Shown here: in pieces, positions 16,382-24,521 of the stretch
Layout of the letters: each line of letters starts with the position of its first letter
Position numbering within the stretch: position 1 is the stretch's first letter
From: JACVRX01 sp963831385
GTDB lineage: Bacteria; Actinomycetota; Actinomycetes; Jiangellales; Jiangellaceae
Length of the DNA stretch: 64,000 nucleotides
Assembly (NCBI GenBank): GCA_963831385.1
Contig: CAWHPW010000011.1
Span: forward strand, 372,001-436,000
Direction: 5' to 3'
Position numbers and translations under genes: made by a program
Notes under the pieces: model-generated
What the model was told of the DNA's origin: nothing
Seen by the model: only the letters and a program-made list of their open reading frames with translations
Database searches by the model: none

Positions 16382-17452
16382 ATGCGCCTGCCCGTGATGC
16401 CACCCGTCGCGCCGATGCTCGCCAAGTCCGTGTCGTCGATCCCGGACGTCGGGTTCGTCGAGCCCAAGTGGGACGGCTTCCGCACGATCGTCTTCCGCGA
16501 CGGCGACGAGGTTGAGCTCGGCAGCCGCAACGAGCGGCCGATGACTCGATACTTCCCAGAGGTCGTTTCCGCCGTGACGGCCAACCTGCCCGAGCGCTGC
16601 GTCGTCGACGGGGAGATCGTGGTCGTCCAGGGCGACCGCCTCGACTTCGACGCGCTCCAGCAGCGAATTCACCCGGCCGCCTCCCGGGTCAACATGCTCG
16701 CCGAGCAGACGCCGGCCTCGTTCATCGCCTTCGACCTGCTGGCGATCGACGACGAGTCGCTGATGGAGACACCCTTCGGCGAGCGGCGGCGTCGGCTCGA
16801 GGCGGCGTTGGCCGACGCACGAGAACCGGTCTACGTCACACCGGCGACCACCGATATGGCCACGGCACATCGATGGTTCGAGGTGTTCGAAGGAGCCGGC
16901 CTGGACGGTGTCGTGGCCAAGCCCGTCGATGCGCCGTACACACCGGACAAACGGACGATGTTCAAGATCAAGCATGAACGGACAGCGGACTGTGTAGTCG
17001 CCGGCTTCCGGTGGCACAAGAGCGGGCCAGTCATCGGCTCACTCCTGTTGGGCCTCTACAACGACAGCGGCGCGCTGCAGCATGTCGGAGTGTCGGCCTC
17101 GTTCCCGATGCAAAGGCGGGCCGAGCTGGTGGAGGAGCTCGCTCCATACCGGATGGACGACCCGGCGGGACACCCATGGGAAGCGTGGGCCGAGGCGGAG
17201 GCCCATGCCGGCGGGCGCCTGCCGGGTGCGGTGTCGCGGTGGAACGCGAAGAAGGATCTGTCCTGGTTGCCGGTTCGGCCCGAGCTGGTCGTCGAAGTGG
17301 CTTACGACCACATGGAAGGTGACCGGTTCCGGCACACCGCGCAATTCCGCCGCTGGCGGCCGGACCGCAAGCCGTCGTCCTGCACCTACGATCAACTCGA
17401 GCAACCCGTGCAGTTCGACCTCGCCGAGGTACTGACTGCCGGGCGGGTATAG
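16382..17452 (+). CDS. ligC: ATP-dependent DNA ligase (LigC type)
   Basis: A 356-residue ligase that seals nicks with ATP. The adenylated lysine is in motif I EPKWDGFR; motif III/IIIa is around ASFIAFDLLAID, motif IV LDGVVAKP and motif V FKIKHERTADCVV. An OB domain follows. Size and lack of extra nuclease or polymerase domains match mycobacterial LigC, which works with stand-alone primase-polymerases in short-patch repair. A LigD-type polymerase domain is encoded 0.8 kb away on the other strand. GTG 16379 directly before ATG 16382 is an alternative start. Confidence 0.9.
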   Translation: MRLPVMPPVAPMLAKSVSSIPDVGFVEPKWDGFRTIVFRDGDEVELGSRNERPMTRYFPEVVSAVTANLPERCVVDGEIVVVQGDRLDFDALQQRIHPAASRVNMLAEQTPASFIAFDLLAIDDESLMETPFGERRRRLEAALADAREPVYVTPATTDMATAHRWFEVFEGAGLDGVVAKPVDAPYTPDKRTMFKIKHERTADCVVAGFRWHKSGPVIGSLLLGLYNDSGALQHVGVSASFPMQRRAELVEELAPYRMDDPAGHPWEAWAEAEAHAGGRLPGAVSRWNAKKDLSWLPVRPELVVEVAYDHMEGDRFRHTAQFRRWRPDRKPSSCTYDQLEQPVQFDLAEVLTAGRV

Positions 17453-17477
17453 GTCGGGCCAACAACGGAGGTGCTCC

Positions 17478-18050
17478 GTGTACGACGTCGTCGTCCTGGT
17501 CGAGCAGCCCGTCACCGAATGGGACGCTCGGCAGATCACCGCCTTGCACTACGACTCACCCGAGCCGGTCCACTACCACGTCCTGTTGCCGGTCGAGGAC
17601 GCGGCGTCGCGGGTCGAGGCGACTGTCGGCTCGCTCGCGACCAGCGACATGATGGGCGCGGCGACGATGTATCTCGACCCAGCCGACTTGGAGGAGATAG
17701 ACCACGAGGTGAGGCAAGCCGGCGAGCGGGCCCTCGAGGAGTCGGTCGAGGCGTTTCGGCAGACCGGAGCGGACGCCGACGGCGAACTCACCGCAGACAA
17801 TCCACTCGATCGCCTCAACGCCGTCGTACGAACACGGGACACCGCCGAGGTGGTCGTCCTCACCCGGCCACACCTGGTAGCCGAGATGCTCCATCTCGAT
17901 TGGACGACCCGGGCCCGCCGCAAACTCTCCGTGCCGATCCTGCACCTGGTCGCCCAGGAGGAGCCGGACTGGGAGTCCGAGGTCGAGGACGAGCAGGCAG
18001 CCGAAGCCGAGGCTCGTGCGGCAGACCACGACGGTCAACAGGAGAAATAG
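17478..18050 (+). CDS. Conserved hypothetical protein
   Basis: A 190-residue soluble protein starting at GTG 17478. It opens with a beta strand (YDVVVLVEQPVTEWDARQI) and has two further hydrophobic strands (VHYHVLLPV, EVVVLTRPHLVAEML) that suggest an alpha/beta nucleotide-binding-like (universal stress or phosphatase-like) fold, ending in an acidic, charged tail. I recognise it as a conserved actinobacterial protein of unknown function. It lies 25 bp after ligC on the same strand and may be co-transcribed. Confidence 0.65.
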   Translation: MYDVVVLVEQPVTEWDARQITALHYDSPEPVHYHVLLPVEDAASRVEATVGSLATSDMMGAATMYLDPADLEEIDHEVRQAGERALEESVEAFRQTGADADGELTADNPLDRLNAVVRTRDTAEVVVLTRPHLVAEMLHLDWTTRARRKLSVPILHLVAQEEPDWESEVEDEQAAEAEARAADHDGQQEK

Positions 18051-18214
18051 CTCGTCCGCTCAAGCCGTGTCGGTCGGATCGGCGACCTGCCCGATGAGTC
18101 CGACGCCTCTTTCGGTGCAACACCTGGATCTGCGGTGCCGCACGCTGCGACCAGGCCCGCGATCACCGCACCCGCAAGAAGTCTCCGAGCTTTGCCGACG
18201 TACCGCGTGCCCAT
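18035..18214 (-). CDS. Small putative lipoprotein
   Basis: A 59-residue frame from ATG 18214. It has a basic N-terminus (GTRYVGKARR), a hydrophobic segment (LLAGAVIAGLVAAC) and a clear lipobox LVAAC, followed by a short hydrophilic tail. It overlaps the 3' end of the preceding plus-strand gene by 16 bp tail to tail. The signal-peptide pattern is good; there is no strong ribosome-binding site and no family match, so the call is tentative. Confidence 0.4.
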   Translation of the reverse strand: MGTRYVGKARRLLAGAVIAGLVAACGTADPGVAPKEASDSSGRSPIRPTRLERTSYFSC

Positions 18215-18286
18215 GTCCACCACCCCGCTCGATGGGTTCGACGGGATGGCGGCAGGATCCGGTCCGCCGGACGACAAGAAACGCAG

Positions 18287-19354
18287 CTAGTCGAGGTCGG
18301 GTAGGCCCATCCCGACCGGAGGTGCGATGCCCTCGGTATCCGGCCGCGACTTGCTGGGCTGCACTCGCTTCGGCTCGCCTGGCATCTTCGGGTAGTTGGG
18401 CGGATACGGCAGGTCACCGAGTCCACCCGCCTCGTCACGCTCCGCCATGTCCAGCAACGGCTCGAGCGAGTGGTGGGCGTCGTCGATTCCCGTATGCGGG
18501 TCGCCGTGCTCGGCAAAACGGGCGGCAACCGTTCGCACCGTGAAGTCGTCGGGCGAGACGTCGGGCAACTCGTCCCACGTCACCGGCGTCGAAACCGTGG
18601 CAATGGGGGTGCGCCGAACGGACCACGCCGACGCGATGGTCCGGTCCCGGGCGTTCTGGTTGTAGTCGATGAAGACGGCCTCCCCGCGCTGCTCTTTCCA
18701 CCAGGCGGTCGTCACCTGCGTCGGCGCGCGCCGCTCGACCTCACGGGCTAGGGCGATGGCGGCTCGGCGCACTTCGACGAATCTCCACCGCGGCTCGATC
18801 CGCAGGTACACGTGGACACCACGCCCGCCGCTGGTCTTGGGAAAGCCGACGTAGCCGAGGTCCGCGAGCAACGGCTGGACGACGTCGAGCGCGACCCGGC
18901 GGGCCTCGTCGAAGCCGGTTCCGGGCTGCGGGTCGAGGTCGATCCGGAGTTCGTCGGGGTGGTCGACGTCGCTGGCCCGGGCATGCCACGGGTGGAACGT
19001 CACCGTGCCCAGGTTGGCGGCCCAGGCGACATCCGCGGCGGAGGTCACGCAGAGCGCGTCGGCGGACCGTCCCGACGGAAACGTGATCTGAGCCGTCTGT
19101 ATCCAGTCCGGTGCGTACTTCGGGAACCGTTTCTGGTAGACCTGCTCGCCGTCGATGCCGTCGGGAAAACGCTCCATGTACGTCGGGCGGTTGGACAGCG
19201 CGCGCAGGATCCCAGGGCCCACCCCGACGTAGTGCTCGACGAGTTCCCGCTTGGTGACCCCGACGGCCGGGAAGTAGATCTTGTCGGGATTCGTGACGCG
19301 CACGTCCCGGCCGTCGACCTCGATCTCAATAGCTGGCGTCGCCACGGCCGCCAC
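18287..19354 (-). CDS. ligD: LigD-type primase-polymerase domain protein
   Basis: A 355-residue stand-alone archaeo-eukaryotic primase-type polymerase (PolDom) of the LigD/Prim-PolC group. Key residues are visible in LRIDLDPQPG (metal-binding Asp pair), KTSGGRGVHVYLR and VFIDYNQNARDRTIAS. These enzymes fill gaps or add nucleotides during end joining and excision repair. There is no ligase or nuclease domain in this protein, so the adjacent LigC may be its partner. Start GTG 19354. No Ku gene is in the window. Confidence 0.9.
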   Translation of the reverse strand: MAAVATPAIEIEVDGRDVRVTNPDKIYFPAVGVTKRELVEHYVGVGPGILRALSNRPTYMERFPDGIDGEQVYQKRFPKYAPDWIQTAQITFPSGRSADALCVTSAADVAWAANLGTVTFHPWHARASDVDHPDELRIDLDPQPGTGFDEARRVALDVVQPLLADLGYVGFPKTSGGRGVHVYLRIEPRWRFVEVRRAAIALAREVERRAPTQVTTAWWKEQRGEAVFIDYNQNARDRTIASAWSVRRTPIATVSTPVTWDELPDVSPDDFTVRTVAARFAEHGDPHTGIDDAHHSLEPLLDMAERDEAGGLGDLPYPPNYPKMPGEPKRVQPSKSRPDTEGIAPPVGMGLPDLD

Positions 19355-19376
19355 GCTATCCGGTCACACCAATCGC

Positions 19377-19790
19377 TCAGGGATTGAACAGCGGCCCGGT
19401 GATCGTGAACGGCAGATCCTCGACCGTCCAGGCCAGATAGAGCAGGATCAGCGACGCACCGGTCAGGGCCATGTCCTTCTGGAACTGGACCATCTCGTTC
19501 ATCCGTGCCATCGGCTCCTTGTCCCGCCAGAACCCGTGCATCAGGGTCGCGGCGAGCAACGTGAACAGGGCAAGCAGGATCGCGCCGACATCGGTCCAGA
19601 TGCCGAGCAGGACCAGCAGGCCCCCGACAAGAATCTGCAGACCGCTCAGCAGCACCATCGGCCGGCCCGGCCGGACACCGCGGCTCTCCGCATAACCGGC
19701 CATCCCACCTTTGTCGGTCAGGTGGGCCACCGAACTGCCCAGGAACAATGCCGCAAAGATGATCCGGCCGATCAAGTACAGGACGTCCAT
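19377..19790 (-). CDS. DoxX family membrane protein
   Basis: A 137-residue protein with four predicted membrane helices (LYLIGRIIFAALFLGSSVAHL, MVLLSGLQILVGGLLVLLG, VGAILLALFTLLAATLM, ASLILLYLAWTV). The pattern HGFWRDKEP between helices three and four and the overall spacing match the DoxX family. AGGAGG lies 5 nt before ATG 19790. DoxX proteins in actinobacteria have been linked to oxidative-stress handling at the membrane. It ends 22 bp before the LigD-type gene start on the same strand. Confidence 0.82.
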   Translation of the reverse strand: MDVLYLIGRIIFAALFLGSSVAHLTDKGGMAGYAESRGVRPGRPMVLLSGLQILVGGLLVLLGIWTDVGAILLALFTLLAATLMHGFWRDKEPMARMNEMVQFQKDMALTGASLILLYLAWTVEDLPFTITGPLFNP

Positions 19791-19907
19791 CAGACCTCCT
19801 CGAGACCGCCCGACGCATCTCGCCGGACGGTTGACGGGGCAAAGATAGGGTGATCTTGGCCGGACGTCGATAGCCATCTCGTTGCGCGGTCCGGATACCG
19901 TCGGGGA

Positions 19908-20345
19908 ATGGCCTACGACATCCAGAAGACCGAGGACGAGTGGCGCACCGAACTCTCTCCGGCGGAATACCACGTGCTGCGCGAGGCGGGCACCGAACGG
20001 CCGGGCAGCAGCCCGCTCGAGGACACCGACGACCGTCCGTACTCGTACCAGTGCCGGGCGTGCGGCGCCGAGCTGTTTCGCACCGAGACGAAGTTCGACT
20101 CGCACTGCGGATGGCCGTCCTTTTACGCGCCGCTGGCCGAGGACCGGGTGGAGTACCTCGAGGACCGTTCGATGCTTTCAGTCCGCACCGAGGTCCGTTG
20201 TGCCCGCTGCGGTTCGCACCTCGGGCACGTGTTCTCCGGCGAGGGCTACGGGACACCGACCGACCTGCGGTATTGCATCAACGGCGTTGCCCTGCGACGG
20301 ATCGAGCAGCCAGAGACGACCGAAGAGCCAGCGACGACGACCTGA
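19908..20345 (+). CDS. msrB: Peptide-methionine (R)-S-oxide reductase
   Basis: A 145-residue MsrB that repairs methionine-R-sulfoxide. Zinc ligands are in YQCRACGAELF and VRCARCGSHLGHVF, the substrate loop in SHCGWPSFY and the catalytic Cys in RYCINGVAL (more often RYCINS). The tail is Glu/Thr-rich. ATG 19908. The GNAT gene begins 3 bp after its stop, so both are probably one transcript, divergent from DoxX. Confidence 0.93.
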   Translation: MAYDIQKTEDEWRTELSPAEYHVLREAGTERPGSSPLEDTDDRPYSYQCRACGAELFRTETKFDSHCGWPSFYAPLAEDRVEYLEDRSMLSVRTEVRCARCGSHLGHVFSGEGYGTPTDLRYCINGVALRRIEQPETTEEPATTT

Positions 20346-20348
20346 CGG

Positions 20349-20814
20349 ATGAAGCTGCACACCGCGCGCTTCGAGCAGCTCGATACCGCGACGCTCTACC
20401 GGCTGCTGCGCCTGCGCGTAGACGTCTTCGTCGTCGAGCAGCACTGCGCATATCCCGAGCTGGACGGCCGCGACGTCGAACTCGACGCTATGCACGTCTG
20501 GCTGACCGCCGGCGACGATGAGGCTCCGGTCGGCTACCTACGAATTCTGACCGAGCCCGACGGGCCTGCGCGGATTGGTCGGGTCGCCGTGGCTCCCGCA
20601 GCCCGCGGCGCCGGAATCGCGCGGCGATTGATGACGGCCGCCTTGACCCACGTCGGGGACAGAGCATGCGTCCTGGACGCCCAAGCAAACCTGGTCGGGT
20701 TCTACCGCGGCCTTGGATTCGAAGTCACAGGTCCGGAATATCCTCGAGGACGGCATCCCGCACGTGCCGATGTCGCGAGCCGGCAGGACAACAGGGCGTC
20801 AGCGGCGACGGTAG
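20349..20814 (+). CDS. ElaA-like GNAT acetyltransferase, frame break near the C-terminus
   Basis: A GNAT fold protein of the ElaA group (about 154 residues when repaired). LYRLLRLRVDVFVVEQ is the ElaA-type start and RVAVAPAARGAGIARRL the acetyl-CoA loop. After LGFEVTGPEY the frame breaks at about 20742; removing one C restores LEDGIPHVPMSRAGR and a stop at 20812-20814, the usual ElaA ending. Unrepaired, the frame runs on to 21392 through antisense of hemQ, which is clearly not natural. Substrate unknown. Confidence 0.75.
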
Positions 20815-20981
20815 ACGTCGGAACGGCGCCGAACGTCAGCCACTTCGACGACGATGGTCTCCTTGTCGATCGTATAGATGATGCGGTAATCGCCGCGGCG
20901 AGCGGAGTAGAGGCCGGCGAGATCGCCGATCAACGCCCAGCCGACGCGATGCGGATTGGCCCTCAGGTGTCCGTCACAGAA
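20799..20981 (-). pseudogene. RelE/ParE-type toxin remnant, N-terminus lost
   Basis: On the minus strand, from about 20981 to the stop at 20799, the DNA encodes FCDGHLRANPHRVG, then GDLAGLYSARRGDYRIIYTI and VEVADVRRRSDVYRR. This is the C-terminal two thirds of a RelE toxin, including the G-x-Y-R-I-I-Y core and the terminal Tyr-Arg residues needed for mRNA cutting. No start codon with the usual N-terminal helix lies upstream; instead the sequence abuts the 3' end of hemQ. No antitoxin gene was found. It overlaps the repaired GNAT end by 16 bp. Confidence 0.6.
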
Positions 20982-21030
20982 TGCGACCCATGGGCATATG
21001 CCCTGAGCGGTGTCGCAGTAACGGCGTCTG

Positions 21031-21732
21031 TTACGGCAACGTCGCGACGATCTCCTCGATCGGTTTGCGGCGGCCTGTGTAGAACGGCACCTCCTCGCGT
21101 ACGTGCCGCCGAGCGGCCGAGGCCCGCAAGTGCCGCATCAGGTCGACGATGCGATGCAGTTCGTCGGCTTCGAACGCCAGCAGCCATTCGTAGTCACCCA
21201 GAGCGAACGAGGCGACCGTGTTGGCGCGCACATCGGGGTAGTCGCGGGCCATCATCCCGTGCTCGGCCAGCATCGCCCGCCGTTCCTCGTCGGGCAGCAG
21301 GTACCACTCGTAGGAGCGCACGAACGGATAGACGCAGACATAGGTCCGGGGCTCTTCCTGAGCCAGGAAGGCCGGGACGTGGCTCTTGTTGAACTCCGCC
21401 GGCCTATGCAACGCGGCCTGTGACCACACCGGCGCAAGTCTGCGGCCGAGCGCGGTTCGGCGGAACCGGTGGTACGCCTCTTGCAGGTCGTCAGCAGCTG
21501 GCGCGTGCCACCACACCATCAGGTCGGCATCGGCCCGCAGCCCGCCGATGTCATACGTGCCGCGCACGACGACGTCCTTCCCGGCCAGCTCACCGAACAG
21601 GTCGGTCACTTCGGCGGCAAACGGCCCCCTGTCGGCGTCGCCGAGCGGTTCGTCCAGCCGGAACACCGACCACATCGTGTACCGCATGAGCTGGTTGAGG
21701 TCTCGCGCTTTGGGCTGGGCCGACTCGCTCAT
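21031..21732 (-). CDS. hemQ: Coproheme decarboxylase (HemQ, chlorite dismutase-like)
   Basis: A 233-residue HemQ that decarboxylates coproheme to heme b with peroxide, the last step of the coproporphyrin-dependent route. Seen are MRYTMWSVFRL at the N-terminus, the catalytic tyrosine region VYPFVRSYEWYLLP, and LAEHGMMARDYPDV holding the proximal histidine. FALGDYEWLLAFEADELH is a family hallmark. ATG 21732 overlaps the hemG stop (ATGA), so it is coupled to hemG. Confidence 0.95.
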   Translation of the reverse strand: MSESAQPKARDLNQLMRYTMWSVFRLDEPLGDADRGPFAAEVTDLFGELAGKDVVVRGTYDIGGLRADADLMVWWHAPAADDLQEAYHRFRRTALGRRLAPVWSQAALHRPAEFNKSHVPAFLAQEEPRTYVCVYPFVRSYEWYLLPDEERRAMLAEHGMMARDYPDVRANTVASFALGDYEWLLAFEADELHRIVDLMRHLRASAARRHVREEVPFYTGRRKPIEEIVATLP

Positions 21733-23294
21733 GCTTCCGATCCTGGCACGAGACCGAGGCCGGACAAGACCTGGTCCGCGGCCCGCCGCGCGCTCGCGAC
21801 GCACGCCGCCACCCCGACGCCGTCGTATGCGGCGCCGCACACGGCAAGGCCGGGTAGCGCCTCGATCGCGGCCTGCGCTCGCGCCATCCGGTCGAGGTGC
21901 CCGACGGTGTATTGAGGCAGCGCGCCACCCCATCGAGCGACCCGCCAGTCGACGGGTGCGCCCTTCAAACCGACGGCCTGAGCAAGCTCGGCTAGCACGG
22001 TGCTCACCAATTCGCGGTCGTCGCGCTGGAGATCTCGTTGTTCACGGTGCCGCCCGATCGACGCCCGCAGAACCACTAGGTCGTCAGCGGCCTCCGCCAG
22101 CCAGCCCCACTTGACCGACGAGAACGTCACCGCCTTGGTCACGTGCCCGTCGATCGGAGGGACGAGATACCCCGACCGGCTCGGCGGCTCCGGAAAGGCG
22201 TTTGCGGGTATCGCGAGCGTGACGATGGCGACGCTCGCGTACTCCACCGCCGCCAGTTCCGCCGCGGCCAGTGGCGCAATGTCGCGCAGCATCCGCGCCG
22301 CGGGCGTCGCGGGTACGGCGACGATCACGGCGTCGGCGTCGATCAAGTCCGGTGCCGCCACGGGGCCGATCTCGATGCGCCAGCCCACCGCCCCCGCTTC
22401 CGAGCCCGCGCCCGTGGCGGGGGATGCGCCCGTCCCAAGGCTCCCGTGTCGAGGGACGCCGGCTGGGGTGTGGTCGGGCGTTGAGGCCGACGAAGTCGGC
22501 CGACGGGCCGAGCCGGCGTCCCTCGACACGGGAGCTACCGCGGAGAGCCCGCGGACGGTGGTCCCGGTCCGGATCTCTGCGCCCGAGGCTGCCGCGACGG
22601 CCGCCGGCAGCCGACCGACGCCGCCGCGGATTCCCGCGAACACCGGAACGGCCGATCCGGCTGCTGCTTCCCGCACCGATGCTGCAGCTCGCAGCAGAGA
22701 GCCCGCGCGGGACAGGGCCGCGGCCAGGTCGGGCATGGTGGCGCGAAGCGACAGCTCAGCTGCCCAGCCGGCGTAGACGCCACCCAGGAACGGTTCGACC
22801 AGCCGCTGCGTCACCGCGGCACCCATGCGATCGGAGACGAGGGTCCCGACAGCGACGTCGTCGACCAGAGGCAAACCGGGAACAGCCGGCTCAGCGGCGA
22901 CCCGCGCGATGTCTGCGGGATCGAGCACGTTGGCAAGGTCGGCCGGCACCGAGGGCACACCGAGCACCGTCGTCGTCGGAAGCGGGACAAGTGCATCGCG
23001 ATTCCACAGCCCGGCATCAACGGTGACCGGGTGTTCAAGGTCATCGCTGAGCCCGACCGTCCGCGCCAATTCGATCGCCTCCGGTCGCCGATAGAGCAGG
23101 GATTCGGCTCCTTCGTCGATCGGCAGGCCGGCCACCTCGGCGAGCCGGAGGTGCCCACCGATGACCGGGCTCTTCTCCACGACGGTGACACGCACAGCGT
23201 CGTCCCCGGCTCGGGAAACCAGGTACGCAGCGGTGAGCCCGCTGATACCGCCACCGATCACTACGACGTGGCGTCGACGCAGGCCGTCACTCAT
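21729..23294 (-). CDS. hemG: Protoporphyrinogen/coproporphyrinogen III oxidase with an in-frame repeat insert
   Basis: A 521-residue FAD oxidase (CgoX/HemY type) that aromatises coproporphyrinogen III. The FAD motif is VVVIGGGISGLTAAYL, followed by GGHLRLAEVAGLPIDEGAE; the C-terminal FAD region is LPGLAVCGAAYDGVGVAACV. Residues 254-285 (from APVSRDAGS to PRHGS) are encoded by the palindromic element at 22440-22535 and sit in a low-complexity Ala/Gly/Ser/Pro loop that the family normally lacks, making it about 45 residues longer than usual. Both sides stay in frame. Stop overlaps hemQ. Confidence 0.93.
   Translation of the reverse strand: MSDGLRRRHVVVIGGGISGLTAAYLVSRAGDDAVRVTVVEKSPVIGGHLRLAEVAGLPIDEGAESLLYRRPEAIELARTVGLSDDLEHPVTVDAGLWNRDALVPLPTTTVLGVPSVPADLANVLDPADIARVAAEPAVPGLPLVDDVAVGTLVSDRMGAAVTQRLVEPFLGGVYAGWAAELSLRATMPDLAAALSRAGSLLRAAASVREAAAGSAVPVFAGIRGGVGRLPAAVAAASGAEIRTGTTVRGLSAVAPVSRDAGSARRPTSSASTPDHTPAGVPRHGSLGTGASPATGAGSEAGAVGWRIEIGPVAAPDLIDADAVIVAVPATPAARMLRDIAPLAAAELAAVEYASVAIVTLAIPANAFPEPPSRSGYLVPPIDGHVTKAVTFSSVKWGWLAEAADDLVVLRASIGRHREQRDLQRDDRELVSTVLAELAQAVGLKGAPVDWRVARWGGALPQYTVGHLDRMARAQAAIEALPGLAVCGAAYDGVGVAACVASARRAADQVLSGLGLVPGSEA
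22440..22535 (-). repeat. Palindromic element with 25-bp perfect arms, inserted in frame in hemG
   Basis: Bases 22440-22464 and 22511-22535 are perfect 25-bp reverse complements around a 46-nt middle that itself holds a small hairpin, GGCCGAC-TTC-GTCGGCC on the minus strand. The whole is 96 bp, exactly 32 codons, so hemG stays open. A related element lies at 54032-54116: the middles match closely (shared GGCCGACTTCGTCGGCC, then ACGCCC and ACCACACC) and the inner arms share GCCGGCT. This is the behaviour of a small dispersed palindromic repeat. Confidence 0.85.
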
Positions 23295-23437
23295 CTGGAC
23301 ACTCTGTCAGCACTCCAAACCGTGTCTGGATCGTGACTCAGACCTGCGCGCGGACGGGGCGGTGCGGCCGCCGTGGGAGTGCCGGCGTGGTGGGGCATCC
23401 GCCGCAGGCGCCGGGTCGCTCCCGTCGCGCCCGACGC

Positions 23438-24457
23438 TCAGTCGGCCGCGTGAACCGTCTCCACGACTCGGGCCAGGACATCCGGGTCGGTCGAGGGCAG
23501 CACACCGTGGCCGAGGTTGAACACGTGGCCTCGTGCGGCCCGTCCCTCGTCTATCACCCGGCGGACCTCGCGTTCGACCACGGGCCAGCCCGCACCGAGA
23601 ACGGCCGGATCCAGGTTCCCTTGCAACGCCTTTCCGGGTACCCGTCGAGTCGCCTCGTCCAGCGGCACCCGCCAGTCGACCCCGACGACCTCCGCTCCGG
23701 CAGCACCCATCAGCGAAAGCAGCTCACCCGTGCCGACGCCGAAATGGATCCGTGGTGTGCCCAGGTCCGCGACGGCTGCCAGCACCGCGGCGCTGTGCGG
23801 CAGCGCGAACGTCCGGTAGTCGGCTTCGGACAGGGCACCTGCCCACGAGTCGAATAGTTGTACCGCCCTGGCCCCGGCGACGACTTGCACCCGCAGGAAC
23901 TCTGCGGAAATCACAGCGATCCTCGCCAGCAGGTCGTGCCAGAGATCGGGGTCAGCATGCATGAGCGCCTTGGTCCGCTCGTGGGTGCGCGACGGACCGC
24001 CTTCCACTAGATAAGAGGCCAACGTGAAGGGCGCGCCGGCAAAGCCGATGAGCGGTGTCGTGCCCAGTTCGTCCACCAGAGCGGCGACGGCGTCGCTGAT
24101 GAAGGTGACGTCGGAGGGCTCGAGCGCCCGGAGTACGTCGAGATCACCGCGCGTGCGGATGGGCTGCTCCAGTACCGGCCCGACTCCGGGCTCGATCTCG
24201 ACGCCGACCCCCACCGCTCGAAGCGGCACCACGATGTCGGAGAACAGGATCGCAGCGTCGACCCCGTAGCGGCGCACCGGCTGGAGAGTCAGTTCGACGA
24301 TCGTCTCTGCCCGACTGCATGCCTCCAGCATCGGCACGTTGTCGCGGACCTTTCGGTATTCGGGCAATGATCGCCCGGCCTGCCGCATGAACCACACCGG
24401 TGGACGATCGAGGACCTCCCCCCGACAGGCGCGAAGCAGCGGTGGAGCGTCGGTCAC
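23438..24457 (-). CDS. hemE: Uroporphyrinogen decarboxylase
   Basis: A 339-residue decarboxylase making coproporphyrinogen III. The N-terminal signature PPVWFMRQAGRSLPEYR with its catalytic arginines is intact, followed by ILFSDIVVPLRAVG, GFAGAPFTLASYLVEG and QLFDSWAGALSEADYR. The C-terminal FNLGHGVLPSTDPD carries the family histidine. GTG 24457 (VTDAPPLLRACRG) gives the normal length. It lies upstream of hemG with a 143-bp gap that shows no clear gene, and is divergent from the DUF3000 gene. Confidence 0.95.
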   Translation of the reverse strand: MTDAPPLLRACRGEVLDRPPVWFMRQAGRSLPEYRKVRDNVPMLEACSRAETIVELTLQPVRRYGVDAAILFSDIVVPLRAVGVGVEIEPGVGPVLEQPIRTRGDLDVLRALEPSDVTFISDAVAALVDELGTTPLIGFAGAPFTLASYLVEGGPSRTHERTKALMHADPDLWHDLLARIAVISAEFLRVQVVAGARAVQLFDSWAGALSEADYRTFALPHSAAVLAAVADLGTPRIHFGVGTGELLSLMGAAGAEVVGVDWRVPLDEATRRVPGKALQGNLDPAVLGAGWPVVEREVRRVIDEGRAARGHVFNLGHGVLPSTDPDVLARVVETVHAAD

Positions 24458-24521
24458 AGATCGATCTTCGCACGGGCGTGCCTTCCTCCAGGGCGTGGAC
24501 GCCCCGCCGTAGGCTGCCGGG

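Noticed and set aside
20349..21392. GNAT protein of 347 residues
   Set aside because: Everything after residue 131 is antisense of hemQ in the wrong frame; the normal ending appears on removing one base.
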